Assembly: GCF_003054965.1 (NCBI RefSeq)
Contig: NZ_MIES01000026.1
Coordinates: 434,001 to 498,000, forward strand
From: Saccharospirillum sp. MSK14-1
Lineage (GTDB): Bacteria > Pseudomonadota > Gammaproteobacteria > Pseudomonadales > Natronospirillaceae
Length of the DNA stretch: 64,000 nt
Reading direction: 5' to 3'
Part shown: one piece after another, positions 17,643-25,842 of the stretch
Position numbering within the stretch: the stretch's first letter is position 1
Layout of the letters: every line of letters begins with the position of its first letter
Position numbers and translations under genes: made by a program
The notes under the pieces: model-generated
What the model was told of the DNA's origin: nothing
Seen by the model: only the letters and a program-made list of their open reading frames with translations
Database searches by the model: none

Positions 17643-19277
17643 TTATTCGTGGGTGTTCGGGGCCTCGTCCAGATGGCAGCGAAAACGCCCGCTGAGGCGG
17701 TCCAGTTCCTCGGACTGGCCGCGCAAGGTCTGGCTGATGGTGGTGGTGGCGGCCACCGTTTCGGTCAGCCCTTCGGCGCTTTCGGTGAGTCGCTGCGAGC
17801 GTCGTGCGACCCGGCCGATTTCGTCGCGCTGGGCCACCAAAGCGGCATCGATATCGGTGCTGCGGTGTTCCAGATCCGTAAAGCGATTGTTCAACTCGGT
17901 CAGGTGTGATTTCAACGTGGCCATGGTCTGGCGGTTATTTTCACCGGCATCGGTGGTGGCATCGAGCAGGCCTTCGAGATTGCCCACCTGCTGACCCAGA
18001 TCGCCAATCCAGTCGCGAATCTGAGCGGTCGATTCGGTGGTGCGCTTCGACAACTGACGCACTTCATCAGCGACCACCGCAAAGCCACGGCCTTGCTCAC
18101 CGGCGCGCGCTGCTTCGATGGCGGCATTCAGTGCCAACAGGTTGGTCTGGTCGGCGATGTCGACGATCACATCAATCACCTGGTCAATACGACCACTGGC
18201 GTCGCGCAATGCAGTGATGCCATCGGCGACTTGATCCATCACTTCGGCGGCCTGGTGGGCGGCGGCTTCGTTGGCGACCAACTGATGTTGCAATTCAGCA
18301 TTGCTGGTCACTGCCGTTTCGATGGTCTGGCGTGACGCCTGCGCTGAGGTTTCGATATCCGCGGCGCGATCGGCGATGGTTGCCATGGCTTTGCTGACGT
18401 CGTGAATTTGCTGGTGCGTCTGGCCGGTGGCGGTGCGCACCGATTCGGACTGGGTGTCGAGCCCGCTGGCGCTGTCTTGCAGGGCGGAAGCGGCGAGGCG
18501 GACATCGCCGACAAAGGTGTTCAGTCGTGCCACCAGACCGTTGATGGCGACCGCCACACGCGTGACTTCATCGCGGCCATCATCGGGTAGGACGGGAGTC
18601 AGATCGGCGTCGGCGTCCATGGCATCCAGTTCGCTGGCAATGCGTGCCAGGCGAACCGTGACGGAGCGTCGTAGCCATTCGGTTAAGGCCAAAATTAATA
18701 CCAGCGCCAATGCGCCACCGATCCAGGCGACACTGCGTTGTTGAGCGAGAAATTGAAACAGCGTTTGCACCCCGGCTTCGGTATTGTCACGTCCGGCCTG
18801 ACGGTTTTCATCGACAGCAGCAATCATCGGGTCGATGGCGCGATACAGTTCCAGGTCGACCACGCGACCCACGTCATAATAGCTGCGCGCTTCAATCCCG
18901 TTGGCCATCTCGTTAAGCAGTTCGTCGACGGCAGCGCGCTCTTCGGCGTGTTCGGCAACCCAGGTACTCAAGCGAGGATTATCCGCCGCGGTTTGCCATT
19001 GGTTCGCCAGATCGGTGCGAATGGTGGCAAAGCGGCTGTCGACTTCGTCCCAGAAAATCAGCTGGGCTTTGATGCGGTACGCCAGATCCTGCAGTGAGCG
19101 GTGGCTTTGAGCGAGGTCAGACAGCAGCCAGACATCGGCCAATTGCTGATGCACAAGACGGTCGGTATCGCGCTCGGCCTGGCTCATGGTGGTGGTGGCC
19201 AGGCCGGTCAGTCCGGCCAGTGCCAGGATGCTTAACGCGGAAAACAACAGCAACCGCAGGCGAACGGTAAGCGCCAT
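17643..19277 (-). CDS. Methyl-accepting chemotaxis protein
   Basis: A 544-residue chemoreceptor. Membrane helix 1 spans about residues 6-28, followed by a periplasmic helical domain of about 155 residues, helix 2 about 184-203, a HAMP region and a signalling domain. The tip contains [20 protein letters not shown] and [14 protein letters not shown]. The ATG has GAGGAAAT upstream. The periplasmic region is unlike that of the receptor at 8.7 kb, so a different ligand is expected. A strong dyad at 19360-19383 lies in its upstream region. Confidence 0.94.
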   Translation of the reverse strand: MALTVRLRLLLFSALSILALAGLTGLATTTMSQAERDTDRLVHQQLADVWLLSDLAQSHRSLQDLAYRIKAQLIFWDEVDSRFATIRTDLANQWQTAADNPRLSTWVAEHAEERAAVDELLNEMANGIEARSYYDVGRVVDLELYRAIDPMIAAVDENRQAGRDNTEAGVQTLFQFLAQQRSVAWIGGALALVLILALTEWLRRSVTVRLARIASELDAMDADADLTPVLPDDGRDEVTRVAVAINGLVARLNTFVGDVRLAASALQDSASGLDTQSESVRTATGQTHQQIHDVSKAMATIADRAADIETSAQASRQTIETAVTSNAELQHQLVANEAAAHQAAEVMDQVADGITALRDASGRIDQVIDVIVDIADQTNLLALNAAIEAARAGEQGRGFAVVADEVRQLSKRTTESTAQIRDWIGDLGQQVGNLEGLLDATTDAGENNRQTMATLKSHLTELNNRFTDLEHRSTDIDAALVAQRDEIGRVARRSQRLTESAEGLTETVAATTTISQTLRGQSEELDRLSGRFRCHLDEAPNTHE

Positions 19278-19359
19278 GGTTGGAATTTCCTCAGTCAGGC
19301 TGGACCAAGCACTTTATGGCAGAAAGATGACACTTTGATGATGCCGGGCGGCTCTTGCG

Positions 19360-19383
19360 CTATATCAAAATAAATTGATATAG
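19360..19383. promoter_or_regulatory. Perfect AT-rich dyad, operator-like
   Basis: Arms CTATATCAA and TTGATATAG (9 bp, perfect) flank a six-base spacer AATAAA, between a divergent chemoreceptor gene (start 19277) and a hypothetical gene (start 19513). The geometry suits a homodimeric regulator, which I cannot name. It could also overlap -10 elements of either gene. Confidence 0.45.
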
Positions 19384-19512
19384 TTCGCTCCATTGAATGA
19401 ACCCGCTGATTTAATGGTCACTTGCGAGCGGTATATAAATGCAGCTAAAGCGCCGGTCTGGCTTTCCCTGCACCCCTCCCATTGAATCAGCACCGCTTAG
19501 TTGAGGTGCGTG

Positions 19513-20067
19513 ATGACAACCTTGTTTGCCCATTTTCTGGCCCAGGTATTGGGCTGCGCCCATCTGGGTAATCTGCATAATCGCGTGCGTACGCGGCTGA
19601 TGTTTCAACCCGATCACGGCTTGAGCGCGGCTGAAGTCGACGACTTTCTGCTTAATGGCAGCGAGGATGACGATGCGCTGGCGTTCTGGGCACAACTGCT
19701 GGCCATAGACCTCGACCTGTTGCGCGACGCCGCCCAGTTAGCGCAGCGCAGTGCCGATGCTCAGTCACAACGGTTGCCGAGTCTGGAAGTGACGGCCGTT
19801 GGTACACCAGAACTGTTAGCACCCCATCGGCGCGTTCGGGTGAGCATTCGGGTAGAACCGACGGACCTGCCACAGCCAGAACGATTGGCTCGGCTGGGCG
19901 AGCGCTGGCTGCAACGCGACACGGGCTACACCGTGGGCGATCTCAACCAGTCGGGCGCGTTCGATCAGATTTTAGCGGTCGCTAATCAGCATTGGCAGAG
20001 TGTCGAGCAACTGACCGGTGCACCAGCTGCCGCTATTGATATTGAACTGCTGCCGGAAGCGGGGTGA
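19513..20067 (+). CDS. Hypothetical protein
   Basis: A 184-residue, probably cytoplasmic protein that I do not recognise. It has no signal peptide or membrane helix. The N-terminal part is helical (TTLFAHFLAQVLGCAHLGNL), followed by an acidic region (AAEVDDFLLNGSEDDDALAF) and a C-terminal mixed alpha/beta region (VRVSIRVEPTDL ... GEIL-like strands). ATG 19513 with GAGGTG upstream is preferred to TTG 19501. It is monocistronic, between a divergent chemoreceptor gene and the ends of the glycosyltransferase pair. Confidence 0.7.
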   Translation: MTTLFAHFLAQVLGCAHLGNLHNRVRTRLMFQPDHGLSAAEVDDFLLNGSEDDDALAFWAQLLAIDLDLLRDAAQLAQRSADAQSQRLPSLEVTAVGTPELLAPHRRVRVSIRVEPTDLPQPERLARLGERWLQRDTGYTVGDLNQSGAFDQILAVANQHWQSVEQLTGAPAAAIDIELLPEAG

Positions 20068-20154
20068 GAGGTTGTTATCAACCAATGAGCAACGCGCGCT
20101 TGAGCATTATTCGTTGGTCACAGGGTGTGTTGTTGCGTCAGCAAATCGCCCCGT

Positions 20155-21078
20155 TTATGCACCTATGGCTTGGCGTATCCAAGAACGCAATGGTCGGGTG
20201 CGAATGCGCAGGTAATCAATGAGCGACTTAGCGACCCAGCGGATCGTTTGTCCATTCTTTTTCAGCCAAAGCAGCTCGATGCACAACTGGCTGTAGTGGC
20301 ATAACCCCAGCCTGTCTTTAAACAACGCCAGCAACGTCCGTAATTGGTTTTCGCGCAATGGTTTGAAATCGAACCCATGCATTATGCAGAGTTTTTTCTC
20401 CAAGGCATATCGAATTCGATAGCCCTCAAGTTTGTTCGCTGTTCCTGAAATACGCGTGCCCGGGGTCTGGTGATGGGTGAATAACGGCTTGCGTAATACG
20501 CCAATATTCTGGGATACATGCAGCGCATTTAGCATCATGATGTGGTCTTGAAACAGCGGTGTTTTCACAAAGCCATCGGAGGCGAGATAGACCGATTTTT
20601 TCATCATGATCATGGGCGTAAAAGCGACGCCGTGGAATAAAAATTCGTGCAAGGAAGAGGCAACAGCCTTGGTATGCCAGTCCTGAAAATAGTGCTCAGC
20701 GCCGGCTTCGTTAACCATGTCCATATCACAAACACAGATGTCCAGATTATGGTTGACCATGTAAGACAGTTGCTGACTTACTTTATCGGGTCGATAAACA
20801 TCGTCGTCATCCAGAAAGGTGATGTAGCGGCCTGTGCAATGCTGAATGCCGTAATCCCGGGCCAGGCTGCCGCCGAGGTTTTCAACGACAGGCAGGTAGC
20901 GAACCCTGGGTAGGTTGTCGCACATGCTCGCAATGAGAATCTGCGTGTCAGTGCCCAGGCCATTGTCATCCACAACAACGATCTCAAGGTTGTCATAAGT
21001 CTGCGCCAGCAGGCTGTTCAATGCGCGCTGGAATTCACGGACTCGGTTGTAGGTCGGTAAAATGATCGATACGTTCAT
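20155..21078 (-). CDS. Family 2 glycosyltransferase
   Basis: A 307-residue GT-A-fold transferase of family 2. It has the N-terminal nucleotide-sugar binding segment VSIILPTYNRVREFQRALNS, VVVDDN, and the acidic metal motif FLDDDDVYRPDK. The ATG at 21078 overlaps the stop of the upstream glycosyltransferase as ATGA, which decides the start; a GTG 36 bases upstream is less likely. The gene is more AT-rich than its surroundings. Donor and acceptor are unknown; surface polysaccharide or glycoprotein synthesis is likely. Confidence 0.9.
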   Translation of the reverse strand: MNVSIILPTYNRVREFQRALNSLLAQTYDNLEIVVVDDNGLGTDTQILIASMCDNLPRVRYLPVVENLGGSLARDYGIQHCTGRYITFLDDDDVYRPDKVSQQLSYMVNHNLDICVCDMDMVNEAGAEHYFQDWHTKAVASSLHEFLFHGVAFTPMIMMKKSVYLASDGFVKTPLFQDHIMMLNALHVSQNIGVLRKPLFTHHQTPGTRISGTANKLEGYRIRYALEKKLCIMHGFDFKPLRENQLRTLLALFKDRLGLCHYSQLCIELLWLKKNGQTIRWVAKSLIDYLRIRTRPLRSWIRQAIGA

Positions 21079-22046
21079 CGGATGCGAGAGGTGACTAACG
21101 CTAAGGTTGACCACTTGATGGTTCTGGCAACTAAGTAGAGTGGTAGGTTGGAAATCATCAGTCTGGAACTCAATTTGAAATGTTTTATTTCCTTGTTTTT
21201 GGAGAGCAGCTTTCTCAGTGTTTGGTAACCGATTCCGATGATGCTTTTATGCATATTGATGTAGATATGCATGTAAATAATCAACGCATTGCACAGCAAA
21301 AAGAAATTCAGGTCGCTGGGCATTTTTCGGTACTGCTGCAGGCACTTTGATATCACTTGGTGAAGACTGACCAAGTCTTTTTCAGTGTTGGTGTTGGTAA
21401 TGGACGTTGGCCGATAGCGATAACCGACACAGGGTGTGTCAATCGTCAGAATGTTTTGAGCGCGCAGATAGCATTGCGATGTAAACAGCACATCTTCATA
21501 AGTAATGCCTTCAACAAAATACAAATCAGTGAGAATGTCTCGCTGGTAAAAACGTGCCCATACCATCCAGTCAGATTGCACGAAGGCGCTTTTTTTAATG
21601 GCATCAATGCTTTGTGCCGAATCGATCAGCTTGAATACTGTGTGGGTATCCATTTCGGTATCGGTAAAACGCTTGGCGTTAAATTCGATGACGTCGGCCT
21701 GAAATGTCTGAATAGTGCTAATGAGCGGTTGCATGTCTTCCAGCCAAATATCATCGCTGTCGAGAAATCCAATGTAGCGGCCCGAGGCAATGGCTAAGCC
21801 GGCGTTTCTGGCAGCAGACAGTCCGCGGTTGGTTTGCTCAATCAGTTGGTAAGGCAGCTGTGTTCTGGGCAGCAGTTCAGCCAGCCGTTCGGCCGTGTTA
21901 TCCGTTGAACCGTCGTTGATGACGATCAGCTCCACCGACGCTCGGCTTTCGCTTGGGACGTTTCTGGCGACAGAAAGCAGGCAGTCTTCCAAGTATTCTG
22001 CGGTATTGAAGCAAGGAATGATGATGCTCAGTTGAAAGGCGGGCAT
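21075..22046 (-). CDS. Family 2 glycosyltransferase
   Basis: A 323-residue family 2 glycosyltransferase beginning MPAFQLSIIIPCFNTAEYLE, with VINDGSTDNTAERL, NRGLSAARNAGLAIASGRYI and the DXD-type motif FLDSDDIWLED. The C-terminal half resembles capsule and lipopolysaccharide transferases that use similar DSDD sites. A TTG at 22103 extends the frame, but the ATG at 22046 fits the fold start. The composition is clearly AT-rich (24 G/C in the 60 bases 21181-21240) and coupled to the next transferase by a 4-base overlap. No other cell-surface sugar genes are adjacent. Confidence 0.9.
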   Translation of the reverse strand: MPAFQLSIIIPCFNTAEYLEDCLLSVARNVPSESRASVELIVINDGSTDNTAERLAELLPRTQLPYQLIEQTNRGLSAARNAGLAIASGRYIGFLDSDDIWLEDMQPLISTIQTFQADVIEFNAKRFTDTEMDTHTVFKLIDSAQSIDAIKKSAFVQSDWMVWARFYQRDILTDLYFVEGITYEDVLFTSQCYLRAQNILTIDTPCVGYRYRPTSITNTNTEKDLVSLHQVISKCLQQYRKMPSDLNFFLLCNALIIYMHIYINMHKSIIGIGYQTLRKLLSKNKEIKHFKLSSRLMISNLPLYLVARTIKWSTLALVTSRIR

Positions 22047-22245
22047 AAAATCAGACTCAACGGCGAGAATGGCACCCAGAGGGCCAGGGTGCTTTTTATC
22101 CAATGCGATGGGTTCGCGAGTAAGAGTGTTTGGTATCTATTTATGATGCCAAAAGTGTTTTAATAACGTGATAAGTAGCATGATAGCGTCTTTTGGGCGG
22201 CAGACCAAGCGCAACACCCTGAAAAGGGCGCCTCGTCCGGGAGTT

Positions 22246-22992
22246 TTAGTGGCGGTCCAGCAGCTGTGCCCGGGCGGCGTTGATGCGGGCCGCCAGATAG
22301 GCACTGCCGCCGTGATCGGGGTGGAGTTTCTGCATCAATCGGCGGTGGGCCTGGATAATGGCGTCTCGGTCGGCACCGTCTTCCAGGCCGAGAATTTCGT
22401 AGGCTTCGGCGTCGCTCAGGGCTCCGTTGTGATGGGCGGCCGCCTGCTCCGATTCGGTGTGGCCGACAGTATCGTCAGCGCGCCAGGCATCCCCAAAGCG
22501 CTTGTCCAGATAGCTTTCTAACAGGCGGGCGGAATCGTTGTCGGTCTGGCGACAGTAGCTCAGCAAGTCGAGAAATTCTTGTTGATCAAGGTCGGCCAGA
22601 TCACGTCCGGCCATTGGACCGGTTAGAACCTGTCCGGTCATGGCGCCGCTGTCGTGGTCAAGTTCCATTTCCACAACCTCTCCTGCGACCCGTGAACGCT
22701 GCCCGCCTGTCGAACTTTGCCGCTGTTGGCGACGCCGATACCAGCCGGCCAGAAACGGCAGCGAACGCAGCAGCCAGGGTAAAAAATGGCGCAGTAACGG
22801 CAGCATGAGTGCAAAGAGAGCGCCGATCAGATACAGCCGATGGGTCAGTGCCAGGAAGATGACACCGAATAGTGCCAGCGCCACCAGCGCCTTTATTCGG
22901 AACGGGCCGCGTTGAGCGGCGGGCAGGCGTCGGTAATACAGCAGCACGCCTGACACGAGCACCAACAAAAACATCAAGGTGATGGGATTCAC
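22246..22992 (-). CDS. Membrane-anchored J-domain protein
   Basis: A 248-residue protein. Two or three N-terminal membrane helices (about 4-19, 34-50, 52-80) are followed by a basic linker and a cytoplasmic region. The C-terminal J domain is EAYEILGLEDGADRDAIIQA ... LMQKLHPDHGG, with the HPD tripeptide that stimulates DnaK ATPase. It lacks the Gly/Phe and zinc regions of DnaJ and is not DjlA. A VWA protein gene ends 10 bases upstream, so the two are probably co-transcribed. The client is unknown. Confidence 0.9.
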   Translation of the reverse strand: MNPITLMFLLVLVSGVLLYYRRLPAAQRGPFRIKALVALALFGVIFLALTHRLYLIGALFALMLPLLRHFLPWLLRSLPFLAGWYRRRQQRQSSTGGQRSRVAGEVVEMELDHDSGAMTGQVLTGPMAGRDLADLDQQEFLDLLSYCRQTDNDSARLLESYLDKRFGDAWRADDTVGHTESEQAAAHHNGALSDAEAYEILGLEDGADRDAIIQAHRRLMQKLHPDHGGSAYLAARINAARAQLLDRH

Positions 22993-23002
22993 GATCGGCC
23001 TC

Positions 23003-23698
23003 TTATTTCAATTGCTGGGTCAGGCGCTTCACTTCGGCTGGCGCTGCTTTGGAAAATGTTTCTAAAGCGGTGCGACCGCCGCTGGCATAGACGGCCACGG
23101 CACCCAGTAAGGCTTTGAGCACGTCCGGGCTGCGGTGATCGAAGGCGCTAAGCGCACCGCCGGACAGTTGCGCCAACTGTGAGAAAACCCGTTGGGCGTT
23201 GGCATCCTGGCCTTCTTGAAAGATGAATAGCGGCGTATTGAGTAGGCCCAGTTCGCCGGCCAGCTGGCACAGGTCGTCTGCCGATTCTTCGCAGCAATCG
23301 ACCACCAGGATCACCGCTTTAACCGATTGCTGCCGGGTTTCACGGATGGCCTGTTTCAGCACTTTGCGAATCTGGGTGTGGCCACCGAGGCAACGGACGC
23401 CGTTCATGGCGCGCAGCAGGCCATCGGCGTTGCTGACCCAGGGCAAGGCATAAAACTCATTGAAGCCGCGGTAATAGCACAGCTGGATCGCCAATCCGCC
23501 CAGGTCGCGCGTCGCGAAAAAGAGTTCACTGTGCAGTTGGCAAGCGGTGTCCCAGCTCGGTTGTCGGCTGGCGGTGGCATCAAGCGCGAACATCAGGCGA
23601 CCGGGTTGCTGCGCCGCCACGGGTGTTTTCGCGGCGCTTTGCAGGAACTGGTCGATGTCCTGTCGGCTGGATTTACTGGGGAGTCGGTCGTTGCTCAT
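23003..23698 (-). CDS. VWA-like domain protein
   Basis: A 231-residue protein resembling von Willebrand A domains. The first strand and metal site read LMFALDATASRQPSWD (a DxTxS variant of the DxSxS motif). Repeating strand-helix units follow, among them AVILVVDCCEESADDLCQLA and LNTPLFIFQEGQDANAQRVF. No signal peptide is seen. Such proteins occur near tellurium or stress proteins, but none is adjacent here. It is ten bases upstream of the J-domain gene. A 16-base palindrome lies just ahead of its start. Confidence 0.75.
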   Translation of the reverse strand: MSNDRLPSKSSRQDIDQFLQSAAKTPVAAQQPGRLMFALDATASRQPSWDTACQLHSELFFATRDLGGLAIQLCYYRGFNEFYALPWVSNADGLLRAMNGVRCLGGHTQIRKVLKQAIRETRQQSVKAVILVVDCCEESADDLCQLAGELGLLNTPLFIFQEGQDANAQRVFSQLAQLSGGALSAFDHRSPDVLKALLGAVAVYASGGRTALETFSKAAPAEVKRLTQQLK

Positions 23699-23712
23699 GG
23701 ATAAAGCATACA

Positions 23713-23728
23713 AAGGCGATATCGCCTT
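23713..23728. promoter_or_regulatory. Perfect 16-base palindrome upstream of the VWA gene
   Basis: AAGGCGATATCGCCTT is its own reverse complement and ends 15 bases from the VWA start at 23698, covering the ribosome-binding position. It could be an operator or a translation-controlling RNA helix. No known regulator consensus was recognised. Confidence 0.45.
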
Positions 23729-23752
23729 GACCATGATTCAGAGGCGAGCAGG

Positions 23753-23781
23753 CCAACGCCCGTCAGAATGACGGGCGTTGG
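23753..23781. terminator. Strong hairpin after the universal stress gene
   Basis: Perfect 12-bp arms CCAACGCCCGTC and GACGGGCGTTGG enclose a five-base loop (AGAAT), 14 bases beyond the stop of the minus-strand stress gene. The minus strand has no long U tract after it, so it may be a 3' stabiliser as well as a terminator. Confidence 0.65.
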
Positions 23782-23794
23782 TTTGAGCCGTTCA

Positions 23795-24235
23795 TCAGCG
23801 CACGGTGACGCAGCTGCAGTGGGCCAGTTGCATGACTTTGTGGGACACACTGCCCAGCATCAGGCTTTTCCATTCGCCCAGACCGCGAGTGCCGAGCACG
23901 ATCATATCGGCGTTCAGTTCATCGGCTTTGGCGACGATTTTGTGTGCCGGATCGCCAATCACCAGTGAGGTTTCGACATGCTCCTGACCGGTGCTTTTAG
24001 CGACGTCCACCGCCGCCGCGAGAATGGCATTGCCCGCTTCTTCGAGTTCTTCGCGAGTGGCGTGCAAGGTCAGGCTGGCGCCGCCCATTACCAGCACTTC
24101 ATCGCCAGTCATGGGTTCAGGTACGTGCAGCAGGTGCAGTTTGCCGTCGTGAGTTTTGGCCCAGTCAGCAGCAAACTCGATGGCTTTTTGTGAGTGTTCG
24201 GAACCGTCCACCGGTACCAGTATTAATTTGCTCAT
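23795..24235 (-). CDS. Universal stress protein (UspA family)
   Basis: A 146-residue single-domain Usp protein starting MSKLILVPVDGSEHSQKAIE. The ATP-binding signature of the ATP-binding subgroup is present as GTRGLGEWKSLMLGS (115-129, G-2x-G-9x-G-S). Usp proteins help survival in stasis, oxygen limitation and envelope stress. The ATG has GGAGGGG upstream. An ANR/FNR-like box lies 106 bases upstream of the start, fitting the known anaerobic control of Pseudomonas usp genes. It diverges from the pirin gene. Confidence 0.94.
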   Translation of the reverse strand: MSKLILVPVDGSEHSQKAIEFAADWAKTHDGKLHLLHVPEPMTGDEVLVMGGASLTLHATREELEEAGNAILAAAVDVAKSTGQEHVETSLVIGDPAHKIVAKADELNADMIVLGTRGLGEWKSLMLGSVSHKVMQLAHCSCVTVR

Positions 24236-24340
24236 GATGTCCCCTCCTCTGGATGGGTACGAATTAGATCGGAGCACCGAACGACAGATTCAACCGGTCC
24301 GACCACGCTTTAATCATGGCTGACATTCGACCGATGTGGC

Positions 24341-24354
24341 TTGATACAGGTCAA
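24341..24354. promoter_or_regulatory. ANR/FNR-type box
   Basis: TTGATACAGGTCAA matches the ANR consensus TTGAT-N4-(A/G)TCAA fully. It lies in the 243-base gap between the divergent usp (start 24235) and pirin (start 24479) genes. From its distance it could activate either promoter; usp is favoured because usp genes are known ANR targets. Confidence 0.6.
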
Positions 24355-24478
24355 ACTCACGGCGGTTGTCGCTCCTTGGTGAACGTTGCGTTTACCGGCC
24401 TGTCCGGGTGAAATGCCGTGCCATGCCCCCACTGTTAGGGCCACAATACGCTCACTTACAGCGCGATGGAGTTCGATC

Positions 24479-25495
24479 ATGAGCCAAGCTGTTCAGCAGG
24501 TGATTCAGCTGGGATTCCCCTGGCAGACCGCCGACCCGTTTTTGTTTTGCGTGCATCACCTCGACGATTTCCCCAAAGGCAATGCCGGCATGGGGCCGCA
24601 GGCGTCGCTGGCTGGCCGTCAGATTGGCCAGGATTTCGACTGGAATCGTCCCTGGCGGATGTACCACGGTGACACCGTGCCCGGCTTTCCGGCGCACCCG
24701 CATCGCGGTTTTGAAACCATTACGGTCGTGACCAAAGGCTTTGTCGATCACGCCGATTCTCTGGGCGCGGCAGGACGCTATGGTCAAGGCGATACCCAAT
24801 GGATGACGGCCGGTCGCGGCGTACAGCATTCGGAGATGTTCCCGCTGCTGAGCGAGCAGGAAGAGAACCACATGGAGCTGTTCCAGATCTGGTTGAACCT
24901 GCCGGCCAAAAGCAAAAAGGTTGAACCGCATTTCGGCATGATCTGGGGTGACGAGACGCCCATCGTTGAGGAAGCCGACAGCGAAGGCCGCAAAACCAAA
25001 GTGCGCGTGGTTGCCGGTCATCTGCACGGTCACGATGCACCGCCACCGCCGCCGGATTCCTGGGCGGCCGATGCCGACAATGAAGTTGCGGTGTGGACCA
25101 TTCATCTGGAGCCCGGTGCGCGCTGGACGTTGCCCGCTGCGTCAGCGGATCTGAACCGCATGCTGTATTTCTACCGCGGCGATGCGGCTCGGGTGGAAGA
25201 GACCGACTTACAGGTGCGGCAAGGTGTACAGCTGGTTTCCAACGCCTCAGTGGAACTGGTGGCCGGTGAGTCCGGTGCCGACTTTCTGATGCTGCAAGGC
25301 AAGCCTATTGCCGAGCCCATCGCTCAGTACGGCCCCTTTGTGATGAACACCGAAGCGGAGATTCACGAAGCCTTTGCCGATTTCCGTCGCGACGAGTTTG
25401 GCGGCTGGCCCTGGCCGCGAATGGATCAGGTGCACGACCGGCCACGCGGGCGTTTCGCCAAGCACGCTGACGGTCGGGTGGAAGAGCGCGACTGA
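24479..25495 (+). CDS. Pirin family protein (cupin quercetinase-like)
   Basis: A 338-residue bicupin of the pirin family, an iron-binding protein with quercetin 2,3-dioxygenase-like activity in some members. The N-terminal cupin has HPHRGFETITVVTKGFVDHA and QWMTAGRGVQHSEMF, giving the three His and one Glu metal ligands. A C-terminal second cupin and a tail follow. The ATG 24479 with TGGAG upstream is preferred; in-frame codons back to 24386 are not family-like. Its physiological substrate is unknown. Confidence 0.93.
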   Translation: MSQAVQQVIQLGFPWQTADPFLFCVHHLDDFPKGNAGMGPQASLAGRQIGQDFDWNRPWRMYHGDTVPGFPAHPHRGFETITVVTKGFVDHADSLGAAGRYGQGDTQWMTAGRGVQHSEMFPLLSEQEENHMELFQIWLNLPAKSKKVEPHFGMIWGDETPIVEEADSEGRKTKVRVVAGHLHGHDAPPPPPDSWAADADNEVAVWTIHLEPGARWTLPAASADLNRMLYFYRGDAARVEETDLQVRQGVQLVSNASVELVAGESGADFLMLQGKPIAEPIAQYGPFVMNTEAEIHEAFADFRRDEFGGWPWPRMDQVHDRPRGRFAKHADGRVEERD

Positions 25496-25503
25496 GGCAA
25501 TTT

Positions 25504-25534
25504 GCGCCGATTAAAAGGGACCTAAAATCGGCGC
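25504..25534 (+). terminator. Hairpin after the pirin gene
   Basis: Perfect 9-bp arms GCGCCGATT and AATCGGCGC flank a 13-base loop, starting nine bases after the pirin stop. Only TT follows, so it is a weak intrinsic terminator candidate. Confidence 0.5.
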
Positions 25535-25595
25535 TTGCTATCTGATTGGTTGGGCTACACTCTGGTGCTCCTCACCGTGGCAACAGGAAGACAAG

Positions 25596-25820
25596 ATGAC
25601 TTCAACTGCCCAGACGGCCGTTCGCCAGGCACACGATTTTGAGCTGCACCTCAACGACGACGAATACCGCCTGATCGAGCGCGCTGCCGAAACCTGGCAA
25701 TTATCGGTGACCGATTTTCTGGTGGAAGCCGCGCTGGAAAAAGCCATCGCCATCACCGAAGAAGATGTGTCATCCCATCTGGCCACCGTTACCTCCGACG
25801 AACTGCCTTCTCATTCCTGA
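25596..25820 (+). CDS. DUF1778-like (TacA-type) ribbon-helix-helix protein
   Basis: A 74-residue protein resembling DUF1778 antitoxins. A short beta strand (FELHLNDDEY) precedes RLIERAAETWQLSVTDFLVE and AALEKAIAITEED. In TacAT modules such a protein neutralises a GNAT acetyltransferase toxin encoded just downstream. Here the following gene is a convergent LysR regulator and no GNAT gene is adjacent, so it is an orphan, perhaps a plain DNA-binding regulator. An AGGAAG ribosome site supports the ATG. Confidence 0.8.
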   Translation: MTSTAQTAVRQAHDFELHLNDDEYRLIERAAETWQLSVTDFLVEAALEKAIAITEEDVSSHLATVTSDELPSHS

Positions 25821-25842
25821 TCTGCCGGGACATGGGCGTCGC

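Noticed and set aside
20155-22046. A larger polysaccharide synthesis cluster
   Set aside because: Only two glycosyltransferases are present; flanking genes are unrelated, with no flippase, polymerase or sugar-nucleotide genes.
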